A DNA stretch of 64,000 bases from JAGOMX01 sp041738135 (GTDB taxonomy: Bacteria > Pseudomonadota > Alphaproteobacteria > JAGOMX01), in NCBI GenBank assembly GCA_041738135.1, contig JBGSQK010000053.1:1-64000 (forward strand). Reading direction: 5' to 3'. Shown piece by piece: positions 16,473 to 25,276 of the stretch. Below the pieces are notes generated by a model. The model was not told where the DNA came from. It made no database searches and worked only from the letters and a program-made list of their open reading frames with translations. The position numbers and the translations under genes were made by a program. The stretch's first letter is position 1. Each line of letters begins with the position of its first letter.

Positions 16473-17384
16473 CTATTGCACTTCCTGAAGCAACTTCATC
16501 TTTTTCACTCTTTCTGGGATCAGCTTAATACACCAAGGGTCTTCCGATAAATCTTGATACGCCAGCCCAGCAAATCTTTTCATGTAAGCCAAGTAAATTT
16601 CTGCCAACTCTTCGTAAACCATTCCGCGAGCAACTCGCAACACTTCAATAGGAAATTCACCTTTGTTAGCTATCACGTCATATTCTTCAAGAAGCGCCAG
16701 TTGTATATCCAGAGCTTTATCTAGATTACCTAGAGACCGCAGCGAACGGGCAATTCCCCAGTTTGCTCCTCTAATGATTATAGTATGCCCTTGATCTTCG
16801 CCATATTTCTTGCATTGCTCGAAGGCCACCAAAGCTTCCTTAAACCGACCTGCCTCGATATAGTTTTGAGCTATATTGCTATAAAGTGCTCCAAGCCAGG
16901 CCGATGCACGTTTGTGTTCTGTGACTAGCGCGAGATCAAGGGCTCGTTGGTTCCATTTGATTTTATCATCCACATCTTTTTCAACGATAGCAACCATATG
17001 GGCGGCATTGACTGTGTGAAAGTCAAACTTGTTTTGCTCACTTAATGCGTAGGACTCCTTAAATAATGGTAAGGCTGCCTCAATATTACCGGATTGATGA
17101 AAGACTCGTCCCCGCTCAAGCAGAATCCTCACTCGTGCAAGCTCATACTTCGGAGTGAGCTCTGCTTCTGCCATATCAAGGGTCTTATGAGCCTCATCAA
17201 ATTTTTGCAGCATTGCTTGTGCCAGAGCAATCTGTGAAAGAATCTGCAAATATATGGACTTATCTTCCAATTCTAGTGCTTGGGGTAACAAGGCAGTCAG
17301 ATTCTTTTCGATATCAGCAGGACTGCCAACAAAAAGATCATCAAAATCTTCTAGTTTAGTGTCAGCATGCAATGTGGATGTCAT
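16473..17384 (-). CDS. Tetratricopeptide-repeat protein
   Basis: 303 residues, all alpha-helical, with several TPR-like units (for example SQIALAQAMLQKFDEAHKTL, GRFKEALVAFEQCKKYGE, LGNLDKALDIQLALLEEY). No signal peptide or effector domain is visible, so it is probably a cytoplasmic scaffold or regulator. AGGGGA precedes the ATG. It starts 22 bases after the deacetylase/hydrolase gene on the same strand and is likely cotranscribed. Confidence 0.8.
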   Translation of the reverse strand: MTSTLHADTKLEDFDDLFVGSPADIEKNLTALLPQALELEDKSIYLQILSQIALAQAMLQKFDEAHKTLDMAEAELTPKYELARVRILLERGRVFHQSGNIEAALPLFKESYALSEQNKFDFHTVNAAHMVAIVEKDVDDKIKWNQRALDLALVTEHKRASAWLGALYSNIAQNYIEAGRFKEALVAFEQCKKYGEDQGHTIIIRGANWGIARSLRSLGNLDKALDIQLALLEEYDVIANKGEFPIEVLRVARGMVYEELAEIYLAYMKRFAGLAYQDLSEDPWCIKLIPERVKKMKLLQEVQ

Positions 17385-17406
17385 GCGAGTTCCCCTGTAA
17401 TGTTTT

Positions 17407-18954
17407 TCATAACTTGCCCCCTAAAAAACTGCTGATTATATCCACAATTTCCCGCTTTACCTTATCAGGACCTCGGTCGCACATATCGATATGTTTAGCT
17501 TCCTTAAGATCGATAAGTGTAGCATCGGATTCCGGTAGAACACCTTGGTCAGCCTTGGTATCATTGGCTCGCAGACTTAAAATTGGGATGCCATTTGCGG
17601 TTGGAAATGGATACCTCAAAGAATCAAGGGAAACGACTTTTGAGACCAGCTTAGGATTGAGCTCAGCAAAAAGCATGGAGATATCACCTCCATTGGAATG
17701 ACCGATAAGAATCACTTGGCTTAGATCGGCATAAGGCTTTGTACGCATTATTTCGTCCAAAACGAACTTTATGTTTTGCGCGCCCCTATCCCAAAGAGGT
17801 TTGCGCCTTTCAAATAAATTTCCCGTTCTAGGAAGTTGCGGATCTTCCTCTAGGTCATGCTGGATGCTTGCAACCAAATGACCCCGAGCAGCCAGCGCAT
17901 TTGCCAAGAATGAATATTCCGAGTTTTTGACCCCATAGCCGTGATTGATAATAGCAACTGGAAATTTGTAGATTCCAGCTTCAGCCTTGCCCATTGCTTC
18001 GCCGCTGACATACATTTCAACTGGGATTGAACGATTGCGACTTTCATCTAGACAGGTAAGGCTGCTGGCTTTGACAAATGGGCTGTTATCCGTTTCCGGC
18101 TCTTTTGACCAATCTATAACCTTACCCCGGGTAAAATCCCATCGATAGAGCCAAGAAACGCCAAAAGGCTCATAATATTCATCTGCCTCAGAATAAGCGG
18201 GATCTTCTAAAGCCTTATCCATTGTGATGAAGCTATATCCAAGTTCTCGTGCGAGCTTCAATAAATCTTTCATGGCATAGGAATTCAGCAAATTTGCATG
18301 AAGAAGCCATGTATGTCTGATATTACGGCCAAACAATTTCTTTGTTGCGGCTTCATAAAAAACAAACTTTTCCCGTGTGTGCTCCAAGTATTTCTGGATA
18401 ATTTTGTCCTTGTCTTCAGGATGCTGGAGAAGTTGCATATTAAACTTCCAGTCATCCGTATCGATGGTGATGGGCGCGACAAGGTATCCTTCTGCTTTCA
18501 GAAAAGCTTCGAAAGCGGTGCGCATTTCTTTCGTGGTGCCGGTATGGAGAAAAGGGTGTCGATAATAACGATAAGGACGGGCAGCCATCAGATTTCTGGA
18601 CACGATAGCGCCCTTAAGAACATCCTTTTTAACCACCTCCAAGGCAGTATTACTCATGGAAAAGTGGGAATAGGTATGATTTCCCAATGGATGACCATGA
18701 TCAATCCATGATTGAAGTATTGCTGTTTTCTCAGCGGTTTCGCCATGGCTAAAAAGTTTGCCTTCGTTGACAAAGCCAATGGCTGGAGCTTCGAATTTGT
18801 CGAGTGCGGATAAAATCCTTTGGTTGATGACTCGTTGAATTTCTGCTGACTCATTTTGCTGCGCGGGTAGATCGTCAAAGGTAATCGCAATTTCACTCGC
18901 CATGGCACAATTGGCTATGGCTATCAAAAATACTGTTTTCATTATTAAGTTCAT
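17407..18954 (-). CDS. Exported polysaccharide deacetylase / alpha/beta hydrolase fusion
   Basis: About 515 residues. After a signal peptide (MKTVFLIAIANCAMAS) comes a NodB-type polysaccharide deacetylase domain with the metal-binding TFDDLP and HxxxH (GNHTYSH) motifs, then from about residue 310 an alpha/beta hydrolase domain with nucleophile elbow GHSNGG and a C-terminal His in KEAKHIDMC. The two activities would remove acetyl groups from carbohydrate and cleave an ester or acyl bond outside the cytoplasm. The start is ambiguous: the frame opens at 18978; AGGA is best placed for 18954, while the signal peptide begins at 18942. The fusion is unusual. Confidence 0.8.
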   Translation of the reverse strand: MNLIMKTVFLIAIANCAMASEIAITFDDLPAQQNESAEIQRVINQRILSALDKFEAPAIGFVNEGKLFSHGETAEKTAILQSWIDHGHPLGNHTYSHFSMSNTALEVVKKDVLKGAIVSRNLMAARPYRYYRHPFLHTGTTKEMRTAFEAFLKAEGYLVAPITIDTDDWKFNMQLLQHPEDKDKIIQKYLEHTREKFVFYEAATKKLFGRNIRHTWLLHANLLNSYAMKDLLKLARELGYSFITMDKALEDPAYSEADEYYEPFGVSWLYRWDFTRGKVIDWSKEPETDNSPFVKASSLTCLDESRNRSIPVEMYVSGEAMGKAEAGIYKFPVAIINHGYGVKNSEYSFLANALAARGHLVASIQHDLEEDPQLPRTGNLFERRKPLWDRGAQNIKFVLDEIMRTKPYADLSQVILIGHSNGGDISMLFAELNPKLVSKVVSLDSLRYPFPTANGIPILSLRANDTKADQGVLPESDATLIDLKEAKHIDMCDRGPDKVKREIVDIISSFLGGKL

Positions 18955-19010
18955 TTGTTTTAACATTCCTTTACTCATTATAAAGATAAAGTATTTTCAC
19001 CAAAATGGTC

Positions 19011-19928
19011 CTACGGCTTTTCCTTCCAAGCCAAAACATGCACTTGCTTTGCTGTAGCAAAGAAGAAGTCCTTATCATCATCCGGCCATTCTTTAATGGT
19101 CCTCTCTATGACTTGCATTCGTTCTGGAGTGGTCACCCCCGCCTCAATCGCGCGATTTTTCCATTCAATGCCTTTGGACACTAGTTCTTTCATCTGAGCT
19201 ATGCTCTTTTTCTGCTGACTATAGTCGGTTTGTACATTTACATAGCCAGCTTTCTCAAAGAGAATGCCCAACTTCTCTCCCACATTATAATCAACGCCCA
19301 GCTTGTCTCCTAACGCAACCAATGTCTGCACATACTCTTTAAACACGGGATTTTCAGAAGAACTGTAGATCGTTTTCATGATAGATTCTTGTGATACGGC
19401 GACGCCACCATCTTTCAGTAAATTCCTTATAACAACAATTACGGAAGCGGGATCTTTCACATGCATAAGAACTAAACGCATGTACACAAGATCAGCTCTT
19501 CCCAGAGGAAGGTCTTTTTTAGTTCTAATATCCCCATGGATGAAAGTTACGTTGGTCAAACCTTCAGTTGCAATTTTTTCCTTGGCAACTTTAATCTGAG
19601 CTTCACTGATATCAATTGCATAGACATGGCCCTTCTTGCCAACTTTCTGCGCCAAGTAAACTGTCATGGCGCCATTACCACATCCGATATCCCATACCGT
19701 CTGGCCCTCTGATAAGCCAGCTTTTTCCAATTGCCTATATGCGTCTTCACTCATCATTTTATTTTGCAAATCGAGTCTCTGTGATCCAGCCTTACCTGTG
19801 GCGAGAGCATAAGAGTCTTCATTAGTCTGGTCAGAGGCATGGGCAAAATTTAGAACCAGCAGGGATGCAAAAAGCAAAACGGTCCACAGGCCTATTGAGG
19901 CTAAATGTTTTTCGATTATTTCAGTCAT
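19011..19928 (-). CDS. SAM-dependent methyltransferase with N-terminal signal sequence
   Basis: 305 residues. The N-terminus (IGLWTVLLFASLLVLNFAHAS) is a hydrophobic segment ending in an AxA-type cleavage site. The rest is a class I methyltransferase with motif I VWDIGCGNG, an acidic ribose-binding residue (AIDIS), and HGDIR. Methyltransferases need cytoplasmic SAM, so a signal sequence is odd and suggests either export to a host cell or a membrane anchor. The open frame starts at GTG 19934, but ATG 19928 has AGGA nine bases upstream. The substrate is unknown. Confidence 0.8.
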   Translation of the reverse strand: MTEIIEKHLASIGLWTVLLFASLLVLNFAHASDQTNEDSYALATGKAGSQRLDLQNKMMSEDAYRQLEKAGLSEGQTVWDIGCGNGAMTVYLAQKVGKKGHVYAIDISEAQIKVAKEKIATEGLTNVTFIHGDIRTKKDLPLGRADLVYMRLVLMHVKDPASVIVVIRNLLKDGGVAVSQESIMKTIYSSSENPVFKEYVQTLVALGDKLGVDYNVGEKLGILFEKAGYVNVQTDYSQQKKSIAQMKELVSKGIEWKNRAIEAGVTTPERMQVIERTIKEWPDDDKDFFFATAKQVHVLAWKEKP

Positions 19929-19942
19929 TCTCACTCATCCTT

Positions 19943-20944
19943 TTAATCTGTTAGTCGGCCAATTATTTTAGTAAACCAAAGCACCAGATCATCATCCAAT
20001 GGCACGTTCTTGCCTGGAGCGACTGGCTTGCAATTGTAAGTTATGCCGAGACCATCAGGGATATAGCCATGCTTAACATACATTTGCTGAGCGCGTCCAT
20101 AATCTTGGTAGAGTCCAACACCCAAGCCAACCACGCGGCTCTTTTTGAAAGCTGTTTGCTCTGCTATCTCGAGCAAATCAGAACCAATGCCTTTGCCGCG
20201 ATATGGTGGCAAGACGTTCAAATCCATTATTTCTGGGATGCCTTGGTCCCTGAATGGTAGATATTTCGATTCCCATTTGAGGGTTGCGTATCCTGCAAAC
20301 TGGTCTTCATGAAAAGCGAGCCAGACCAACCGCTCCCCTGCCTCTTGCTCCTTGAGGTAAAACTCAAATGTTGAAGCCGGCTTTGGCCAGTTGTGTTTTG
20401 CGAAGTTTGAAACGATAAGAGGAATGTTGGTTTCAGCTAGAGGTGTCATAACGAGTCGGGCATCGCTTTCATTGTTAACCAGTGCAGTAATGTCTTTCGC
20501 CATATAAACCATATTCCACTCATATCCAGCTGGCTTAAGGTTAAATAGGGGCTTAAATCCAGAGTGCTTATAGAATTTGTAAGTCTTAAGGTAATTCTCA
20601 TCAGCTTCCTGGGGCGCCAGGGTTTCGACGGTCATGGTTGTGGTTCCCCGGGTTTTTGCGAAAGCACATACGTGCAAAAGTAATTTGCTACCAACGCCAT
20701 GGCCTTGAAATTCCCTCAGAACAGCCATCCAGTATACATTGCTATTCCCGGGATATGGAAAATCCAGGCTCAAAAGCCCCGCATACTTCCCATCAATTAT
20801 TGAGGCGAAATTCTCGCGTGTACGGACACCGGCAAAATATTGTTCATTTGCTTCTGGCAGGCCAAAGTACTCCGGTAAATCAGCTGTAATCTGGCGACAT
20901 AGGGCCTCTGCAATTTCTGGGGATATTTGTTCGATGTGGATCAT
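19943..20944 (-). CDS. Tandem GNAT acetyltransferase (two domains)
   Basis: 333 residues with two GNAT domains. The first has an acetyl-CoA loop LREFQGHGVGSKLL (about residue 78); the second has LPPYRGKGIGSDLL (about 245). Both loops keep the Q/R-x-x-G-x-G pattern, so both may be active. The ATG overlaps the stop of the preceding GNAT gene by four bases (ATGA), making a coupled operon with the nucleotidyltransferase. Substrate unknown. Confidence 0.85.
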   Translation of the reverse strand: MIHIEQISPEIAEALCRQITADLPEYFGLPEANEQYFAGVRTRENFASIIDGKYAGLLSLDFPYPGNSNVYWMAVLREFQGHGVGSKLLLHVCAFAKTRGTTTMTVETLAPQEADENYLKTYKFYKHSGFKPLFNLKPAGYEWNMVYMAKDITALVNNESDARLVMTPLAETNIPLIVSNFAKHNWPKPASTFEFYLKEQEAGERLVWLAFHEDQFAGYATLKWESKYLPFRDQGIPEIMDLNVLPPYRGKGIGSDLLEIAEQTAFKKSRVVGLGVGLYQDYGRAQQMYVKHGYIPDGLGITYNCKPVAPGKNVPLDDDLVLWFTKIIGRLTD

Positions 20945-21360
20945 AAATCCCTCTTAAGATAATGCATACTCGTATTTTTATCAAAGCCAGGTCGCGTAAG
21001 TTCTATTTGAAACCCAAGGCGTTCGTAAAACCCTGGAGCCTGGAAATTCATCGTTTCCACAAAAACAAAAGTGCAACCTTGATTCCTGCCGAATTCAAAG
21101 GCATGCTCCAAAAGCTGCCTGCCAATACCCTTGCCTCGGTAGGGCTCTTCAACAACCAGGTATTTAATATGAAGCTGCCCCCAGAATAATTGCACGACGA
21201 CGCAGCCTATGAAATTTTGACCTTCTCTAATTTCAAATGCAATAGGGTTTTGAGATAAGCCATCGATACCTGTACTTATTATAGCGTGCTTACTAAACTC
21301 AGCATATATGACTTGCTTCAGCTCGGGTGCAAGTACCGTTTGTTCGATTGTGTGGGTCAT
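20941..21360 (-). CDS. GNAT-family N-acetyltransferase
   Basis: 139 residues: a compact single-domain acetyltransferase with a good acetyl-CoA loop (VEEPYRGKGIGRQLLEHA, about residues 74-91) and the C-terminal FYERLGF strand. It overlaps the nucleotidyltransferase upstream (four bases) and the tandem GNAT downstream (four bases), both ATGA junctions. A small cytosolic acetylating enzyme; substrate unknown. Confidence 0.87.
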   Translation of the reverse strand: MTHTIEQTVLAPELKQVIYAEFSKHAIISTGIDGLSQNPIAFEIREGQNFIGCVVVQLFWGQLHIKYLVVEEPYRGKGIGRQLLEHAFEFGRNQGCTFVFVETMNFQAPGFYERLGFQIELTRPGFDKNTSMHYLKRDL

Positions 21361-22085
21361 AGCTCAATCGCTTTTCTGAACTTCCTGGGCGCATCAGATC
21401 TATATCCATCCCAAAGCAAACCACCGTATGGCTCCAATATTTGCTTAGAAAACTTAATGATATTTTCTGCGTCCTGAGGATTTGCAAACGCTAAAGAAAA
21501 CTGATTTGCAACATCTGGATTGAAAACTTCTAACTTCCGTGCCAATTGCTTGCCGCTACCTATCCATTGTTTGTTCGCTAACAAATAAAAGGCTGCCAGT
21601 TTTTCATACAAAGCAAAAGTAGTGGCCAGCTTCTCGTGTGGATTTCGCGCATCTTTCAGATCATCGATAGTGTCGGTTATAAGAAATCTGCGGCTGTTTA
21701 AACTTTCATTGTTGATTTCTGGCGAAGAGCTCAATAGCTTTCTGGCATTCTGAGCGAGGTGATTTCCCAGGGTTGTTTCTGTAGGTATCTGGATGCCGTC
21801 AGCAATCATGCTCGGCAAAGAAGGAGCAAACGACGGCATATCAATATTTTCGCAAAAGTAGGCCAACGTTTCCGGATCATGCACAAATGCATCAATAGGC
21901 CAGCCTTCGTAGACAAAGGCTTCCCTGTAGGCATGTAGTAACTTTTCATAAATTATAACCAAATCAAGATCTGATGATATTGTACCTTGGTTTTTAGAGA
22001 CGGATCCTGCCCAGAAAACAACCTTAGCATCGGCATAACGCTCGGCGATTAATTTCTGAATTGTTTGCATAGGGTCTTTTGACAC
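21357..22085 (-). CDS. Nucleotidyltransferase-fold protein
   Basis: 242 residues. The minimal polymerase-beta/nucleotidyltransferase signature is present: WAGSVSKNQGTISSDLDLVI, i.e. GS then DxD (residues ~26-45). A helical C-terminal domain follows. The family includes aminoglycoside adenylyltransferases and the MNT toxin/antitoxin enzymes. Size and a fused helical domain favour a small-molecule or tRNA modifier rather than a short MNT, but this is not decisive. Starts at GTG with AAGGA upstream. It is first in an operon with two GNAT genes. Confidence 0.78.
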   Translation of the reverse strand: MSKDPMQTIQKLIAERYADAKVVFWAGSVSKNQGTISSDLDLVIIYEKLLHAYREAFVYEGWPIDAFVHDPETLAYFCENIDMPSFAPSLPSMIADGIQIPTETTLGNHLAQNARKLLSSSPEINNESLNSRRFLITDTIDDLKDARNPHEKLATTFALYEKLAAFYLLANKQWIGSGKQLARKLEVFNPDVANQFSLAFANPQDAENIIKFSKQILEPYGGLLWDGYRSDAPRKFRKAIEL

Positions 22086-22163
22086 GTGAATTTTCCTTAA
22101 TCAACTTGTTACAAATAATACTGTACCTTCGAGCACCAGGTAGCCTTTCAGTCATTGTGCTAC

Positions 22164-22201
22164 AAAAAAGTTAGAGCACCATCGTTAAATGGTGCCCTAA
22201 C
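22164..22201 (-). terminator. Intrinsic terminator of the exported protein at 22,237
   Basis: Read on the minus strand: GTTAGGGCACCAT, loop TTAACG, ATGGTGCTCTAAC, then TTTTTTG. A strong stem with one G-U pair and a T-run. Confidence 0.85.
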
Positions 22202-22236
22202 TGCCGATAAATTACAATCGCTGAAAGCGATCTGAA

Positions 22237-22731
22237 TTACTCCAAATTCAGGTAACTTAATTTTTCTAAAATATTCATGCGGTGTATAGGCGCATTATCC
22301 TCTTCGCCCTTAAATTTTGGCACGATCCCAAATGTTTTTCCGAGTTTCAGTCGCAGATCTTCTTGGGTATAAACGATCTTTTCATAAATCGATTTATTGT
22401 CATCCGTTAATTCAATGGCCGCGCCTGTATGTGGGATGGCGCGAAAAATTTCTCTGTTGTCTTCATTAACAGAGATTTTCCCCATTTCTTGAGTGCTGCA
22501 TTCCATATCAAGCCAAGGGTTTGTATTTTTAGAACTTCCAAATACAACCATTTCTTCGGGGGCCGCATTCTGCATTTCTTCAAATATAGGGGCTAACAGA
22601 CCCATATTGTCGCTTACAACCTTTGTAAAGTAGCGTTCGGTATGATCTTCGTTATCTGATGCAAGTGCAATCGAAGTTTGAAGAACAAAACTGAGGGCAA
22701 CAACGGATACGGTCGTTCTAAAGAATTTCAT
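22237..22731 (-). CDS. Exported protein of unknown function
   Basis: 164 residues. It has a signal peptide (MKFFRTTVSVVALSFVLQTS, cleavage near ALAS) and a mature part rich in acidic residues with no domain I recognise. The open frame starts at 22761, but ATG 22731 has GGAG six to seven bases upstream and begins the signal peptide; the same ATGGAG...ATG layout precedes the Sel1 gene at 6,345. A CCGTA-N4-TACGG palindrome 68 bases upstream and a strong terminator downstream make it a single-gene LuxR-box unit. Confidence 0.75.
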   Translation of the reverse strand: MKFFRTTVSVVALSFVLQTSIALASDNEDHTERYFTKVVSDNMGLLAPIFEEMQNAAPEEMVVFGSSKNTNPWLDMECSTQEMGKISVNEDNREIFRAIPHTGAAIELTDDNKSIYEKIVYTQEDLRLKLGKTFGIVPKFKGEEDNAPIHRMNILEKLSYLNLE

Positions 22732-22799
22732 AGTTTGCTCCATGATTATTTTGATTGACAACCTTTTAAGGTTATCGGACTACCTTAAGGCTGGCAATC

Positions 22800-22813
22800 C
22801 CGTAAAAATACGG
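22800..22813 (-). promoter_or_regulatory. LuxR-box-like palindrome, promoter of the exported protein at 22,237
   Basis: CCGTAAAAATACGG, extended by an outer C/G pair and flanked by GCAATC, which it shares with the site at 24,240. On the minus strand a -10 candidate (GATAAC/TAACCT) follows after 23-25 bases. Confidence 0.62.
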
Positions 22814-22848
22814 GGGTGTCTCTTAAACGTTATGCGTAAATAATTTGG

Positions 22849-23805
22849 TCACAGCATCTTCCCCACTGCCGTATCCCGCGGGTCTGTTTCATGATTTTCC
22901 GGGTCATCGAATGGCATGAGCATATACCCAGTCTGTTGGTAGAAGTTGAGAGACTCAGGCCTTGATTCTATATGCAAGCTTTGATACCCCTGAACTTTGA
23001 GCCATTGCTCGCAGAGCTTTAAGAACTGCCTGCCAAAGCTTTGATTGCGGAACGGCTCGTCAATAACGATGATGCGCATGGCTGCGCGTTGTTCTGGCCA
23101 TAATTGTAGGTGGGTATAGCCGATGATGGTGGTGCCTTGGCACAGGACTAAATGAACATGTTCAGGATGATCAAAGGTCCAGGTGTAGGGATCAGCAATG
23201 GGAACCAAATCGAAGAAATATTTCTGGCGAAAGGCCTTAGCTGCATCCCACTCGACATAATGAGTGCAGCGCAACATCCTGATCCTATTATATCCAGCTT
23301 GCTGAAGGGTTTTACGTATAAATGCATCTTTACCCAAATTGTATCCCGTAAAAGGAGGAATCCTAATCTCAAATGAAGATTTATGGCTCAAAAGCTCTTC
23401 TTTCAAAGCAGCATATTCCTCACGAGCCTCAGGATGGGTACGCAAGTAATTTCTGAACATGATGTTCAGTTCAATCTCCGGATGCCCTCTTTCAAAGACG
23501 TGCAAATTAACATCCGTGCCAGGCTTTTGGTTAAATACAAGCCGCATTGGGATGTTGAACTCACCCCTACATTCATAACCTAAAGATGTAAGGGGCGTGA
23601 TGGCAGATTCCCTGTCTTGAATGACTGCGATAATATCAATGGTTGGCTTTGCGCTTAAACCTGGTACCGAAGTTGAACCTATATGATTTATCTCAATACA
23701 ATTATCACCAAGGACACGTCTTATAGACCTTGCCTCTTCCTCAAACATTTCAGGCCATTTGGGATTATAAGGAACAACTTCAATATGTCTGATTTTTGTG
23801 CTCAT
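22849..23805 (-). CDS. GrpB-family nucleotidyltransferase fused to a GNAT domain
   Basis: 318 residues. The N-terminal ~170 residues are a GrpB/UPF0157 domain (VPYNPKWPEMFEEE, then HIGSTSVPGLSAKPTIDI), a nucleotidyltransferase-like fold of uncertain activity. Residues ~185-318 are a GNAT domain with the loop IDEPFRNQSFGRQFL, where the usual glycines are partly replaced. GrpB-GNAT fusions are known in bacteria. The ATG at 23805 overlaps the stop of the monooxygenase-like gene by one base; the frame opens at GTG 23808. Confidence 0.82.
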   Translation of the reverse strand: MSTKIRHIEVVPYNPKWPEMFEEEARSIRRVLGDNCIEINHIGSTSVPGLSAKPTIDIIAVIQDRESAITPLTSLGYECRGEFNIPMRLVFNQKPGTDVNLHVFERGHPEIELNIMFRNYLRTHPEAREEYAALKEELLSHKSSFEIRIPPFTGYNLGKDAFIRKTLQQAGYNRIRMLRCTHYVEWDAAKAFRQKYFFDLVPIADPYTWTFDHPEHVHLVLCQGTTIIGYTHLQLWPEQRAAMRIIVIDEPFRNQSFGRQFLKLCEQWLKVQGYQSLHIESRPESLNFYQQTGYMLMPFDDPENHETDPRDTAVGKML

Positions 23806-24137
23806 CACATTTTCTCATCATTCAAAAGATCCTGCACTACATCCATGCAGATCTCATCAAAGGGTTTTGTCCTATCGATACACTTTTTAAACTGCTCAAT
23901 CGCAAAGGCAATTTCGGGCTCATTGTTTACATTCGCGTCCGCTCCCCAGGAAGCATCTCGTGTTTGCTTATCCGGCCATCTGGAATAGGCGATGTACTCG
24001 CCCTTATCCGTCTTGTGAAGGCAAGAGCCAATGGCGTTTCGATGAGTCATAAAATATTCGGTTATCTGACTCCAAAGAGCTAAATAATCTCGTTCAAGTT
24101 CTGGGTAGACCGATCCTCGGTATATTACTGCAAACAT
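23805..24137 (-). CDS. Antibiotic biosynthesis monooxygenase-like (ABM) protein
   Basis: About 110 residues (MFAVIYRGS...): a small ferredoxin-like alpha/beta protein resembling ABM-type dimeric barrels (YIAYSRWPDKQTRDASWG). Such proteins include cofactor-free oxygenases and many of unknown activity. The frame opens at 24164, but ATG 24137 fits the fold's usual start. It is coupled to the GrpB-GNAT gene (TGATG). A LuxR-box-like site is 103 bases upstream, though it may serve the opposite gene. Confidence 0.6.
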   Translation of the reverse strand: MFAVIYRGSVYPELERDYLALWSQITEYFMTHRNAIGSCLHKTDKGEYIAYSRWPDKQTRDASWGADANVNNEPEIAFAIEQFKKCIDRTKPFDEICMDVVQDLLNDEKM

Positions 24138-24239
24138 TTCATGACACCTCGTTGATGCTCTCATAACTATTGTGACTGGACTTTAAACAGCTAAAACGCC
24201 CTAGGGGTGTGTAACTTCAGAAGTTGGGTAATTGCAATC

Positions 24240-24253
24240 CCGTAATAATACGG
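24240..24253. promoter_or_regulatory. LuxR-box-like palindrome between divergent genes
   Basis: CCGTAATAATACGG, extended by outer C/G pairs and flanked by GCAATC. It is 74 bases before the broken aminoglycoside acetyltransferase-like gene and 102 before the ABM gene. TACCAT, 22 bases downstream on the plus strand, is the best -10 candidate. Confidence 0.58.
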
Positions 24254-24327
24254 GGTCCAGTATTTGCCATCGAACTACCATAACCTCAATTGTTGTGCTA
24301 AAACAATCGAAATATACGGATAATGAA

Positions 24328-24848
24328 ATGGATATAACTTTTAAACCCCTGCAAACGAACCATCTGCCACTACTTTTTCTTTGGCTTGAAAAGCCTCATG
24401 TGAAGGCCTGGTGGGATCCTGATGTCCAATGGACTATGGAGCTTATTCAGGAGAAATTTGGTACTTACGTGGATGGCTATAATTTGGAGGACGGGGTTAA
24501 AAAGCCTTTACAAGCATTTATTGTGGAGATTGACAATGAGCCGGTTGGATATGTCCATCTGTACAACCTCCGCGATTATTCCCGAGAAGATGGCATCCCA
24601 GAAGATGAGCTACCTGATAGTTGTACAGGCCTTGATACCTCATCGGCGACGGGGCAATTGTGGGCAGAGGCTATGGGACAGCGATATTGCAAGAGTTTTT
24701 GTTCCAGCACGTCGCTCCTAAATATGGGGCCTGTTTTGTCGATCCAGTAAAGAACAATCTGCAGGCCATTCGTGCCTACGAGAAAGCTGGATTTCGAGCC
24801 CTGCAAGAAGCGGGAAAAACTTTATGGATGGTGTGGACGAGGATATAA
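24328..24848 (+). pseudogene. Aminoglycoside 6'-N-acetyltransferase-like gene with a frameshift
   Basis: The first frame (MDITFKPLQTNHLPLLFLWL...) and the frame ending at 24848 (GRGYGTAILQEFLF ... VDPVKNNLQAIRAYEKAGF) make one AAC(6')-like GNAT of ~174 residues. The join is near 24,640: one missing T would restore GLDTFIGDGAIVGRGYGT, the FIG...GxGYGT signature of this family. The WLEKPHVKAWWD and EPVGYVHLYNL segments also match AAC(6'). A one-base deletion inactivates it unless slippage occurs. A LuxR-box-like site precedes it, and the next GNAT follows within three bases. Confidence 0.82.
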
Positions 24849-24850
24849 CT

Positions 24851-25276
24851 GTGAATTGTAAAATAAACATAGGTGAAAGCGGAAGCGCAGAACCTGCAAA
24901 AATCATCCAACAAGGCCTTATAGAATTTAACAAGCCATGGTTTGGGTCGCAAGTCTTGGAGCCTTTTTGTATTTATATGGAAGACGATAAAGGTATAGTG
25001 ATAGCTGGAATCAGCGGTGATGTGGCCCTTGAAGGGTTCTTTGCTTATCTACACGTGGTCTGGGTTGATGAGAAACACAGAAGGCAAGGACTCGGTTGGC
25101 AACTGTTCGAAAAACTAGAAGAGCATGTACGAGAAAAACACTGCAAGTCTATCTTGCTGGACACCTATGAATTTCAAGGTTACGCGTTTTACAAAAAACT
25201 CGGCTATGAATGTATAGGCACCATTCCCAAGATGACAGAAGGTCAGGATAAGCATTTCATGAGGAAAATGTTGTGA
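24851..25276 (+). CDS. GNAT-family N-acetyltransferase
   Basis: 141 residues from GTG 24851, which has GAGG eight bases upstream and follows the previous stop by two bases; the frame opens at 24824. The acetyl-CoA loop VDEKHRRQGLGWQLFEKLEE is standard, with the FYKKLGY strand near the end. It resembles small GNATs acting on amines or amino acids. The stop overlaps the NUDIX start (GTGA). Part of an operon with NUDIX and P-loop kinase genes. Confidence 0.82.
   Translation: MNCKINIGESGSAEPAKIIQQGLIEFNKPWFGSQVLEPFCIYMEDDKGIVIAGISGDVALEGFFAYLHVVWVDEKHRRQGLGWQLFEKLEEHVREKHCKSILLDTYEFQGYAFYKKLGYECIGTIPKMTEGQDKHFMRKML

Noticed and set aside
22164..22201. Taking this hairpin as another LuxR box
   Set aside because: Stem, loop and T-run fit an intrinsic terminator for the minus-strand gene, and the sequence has no CCGTA core.
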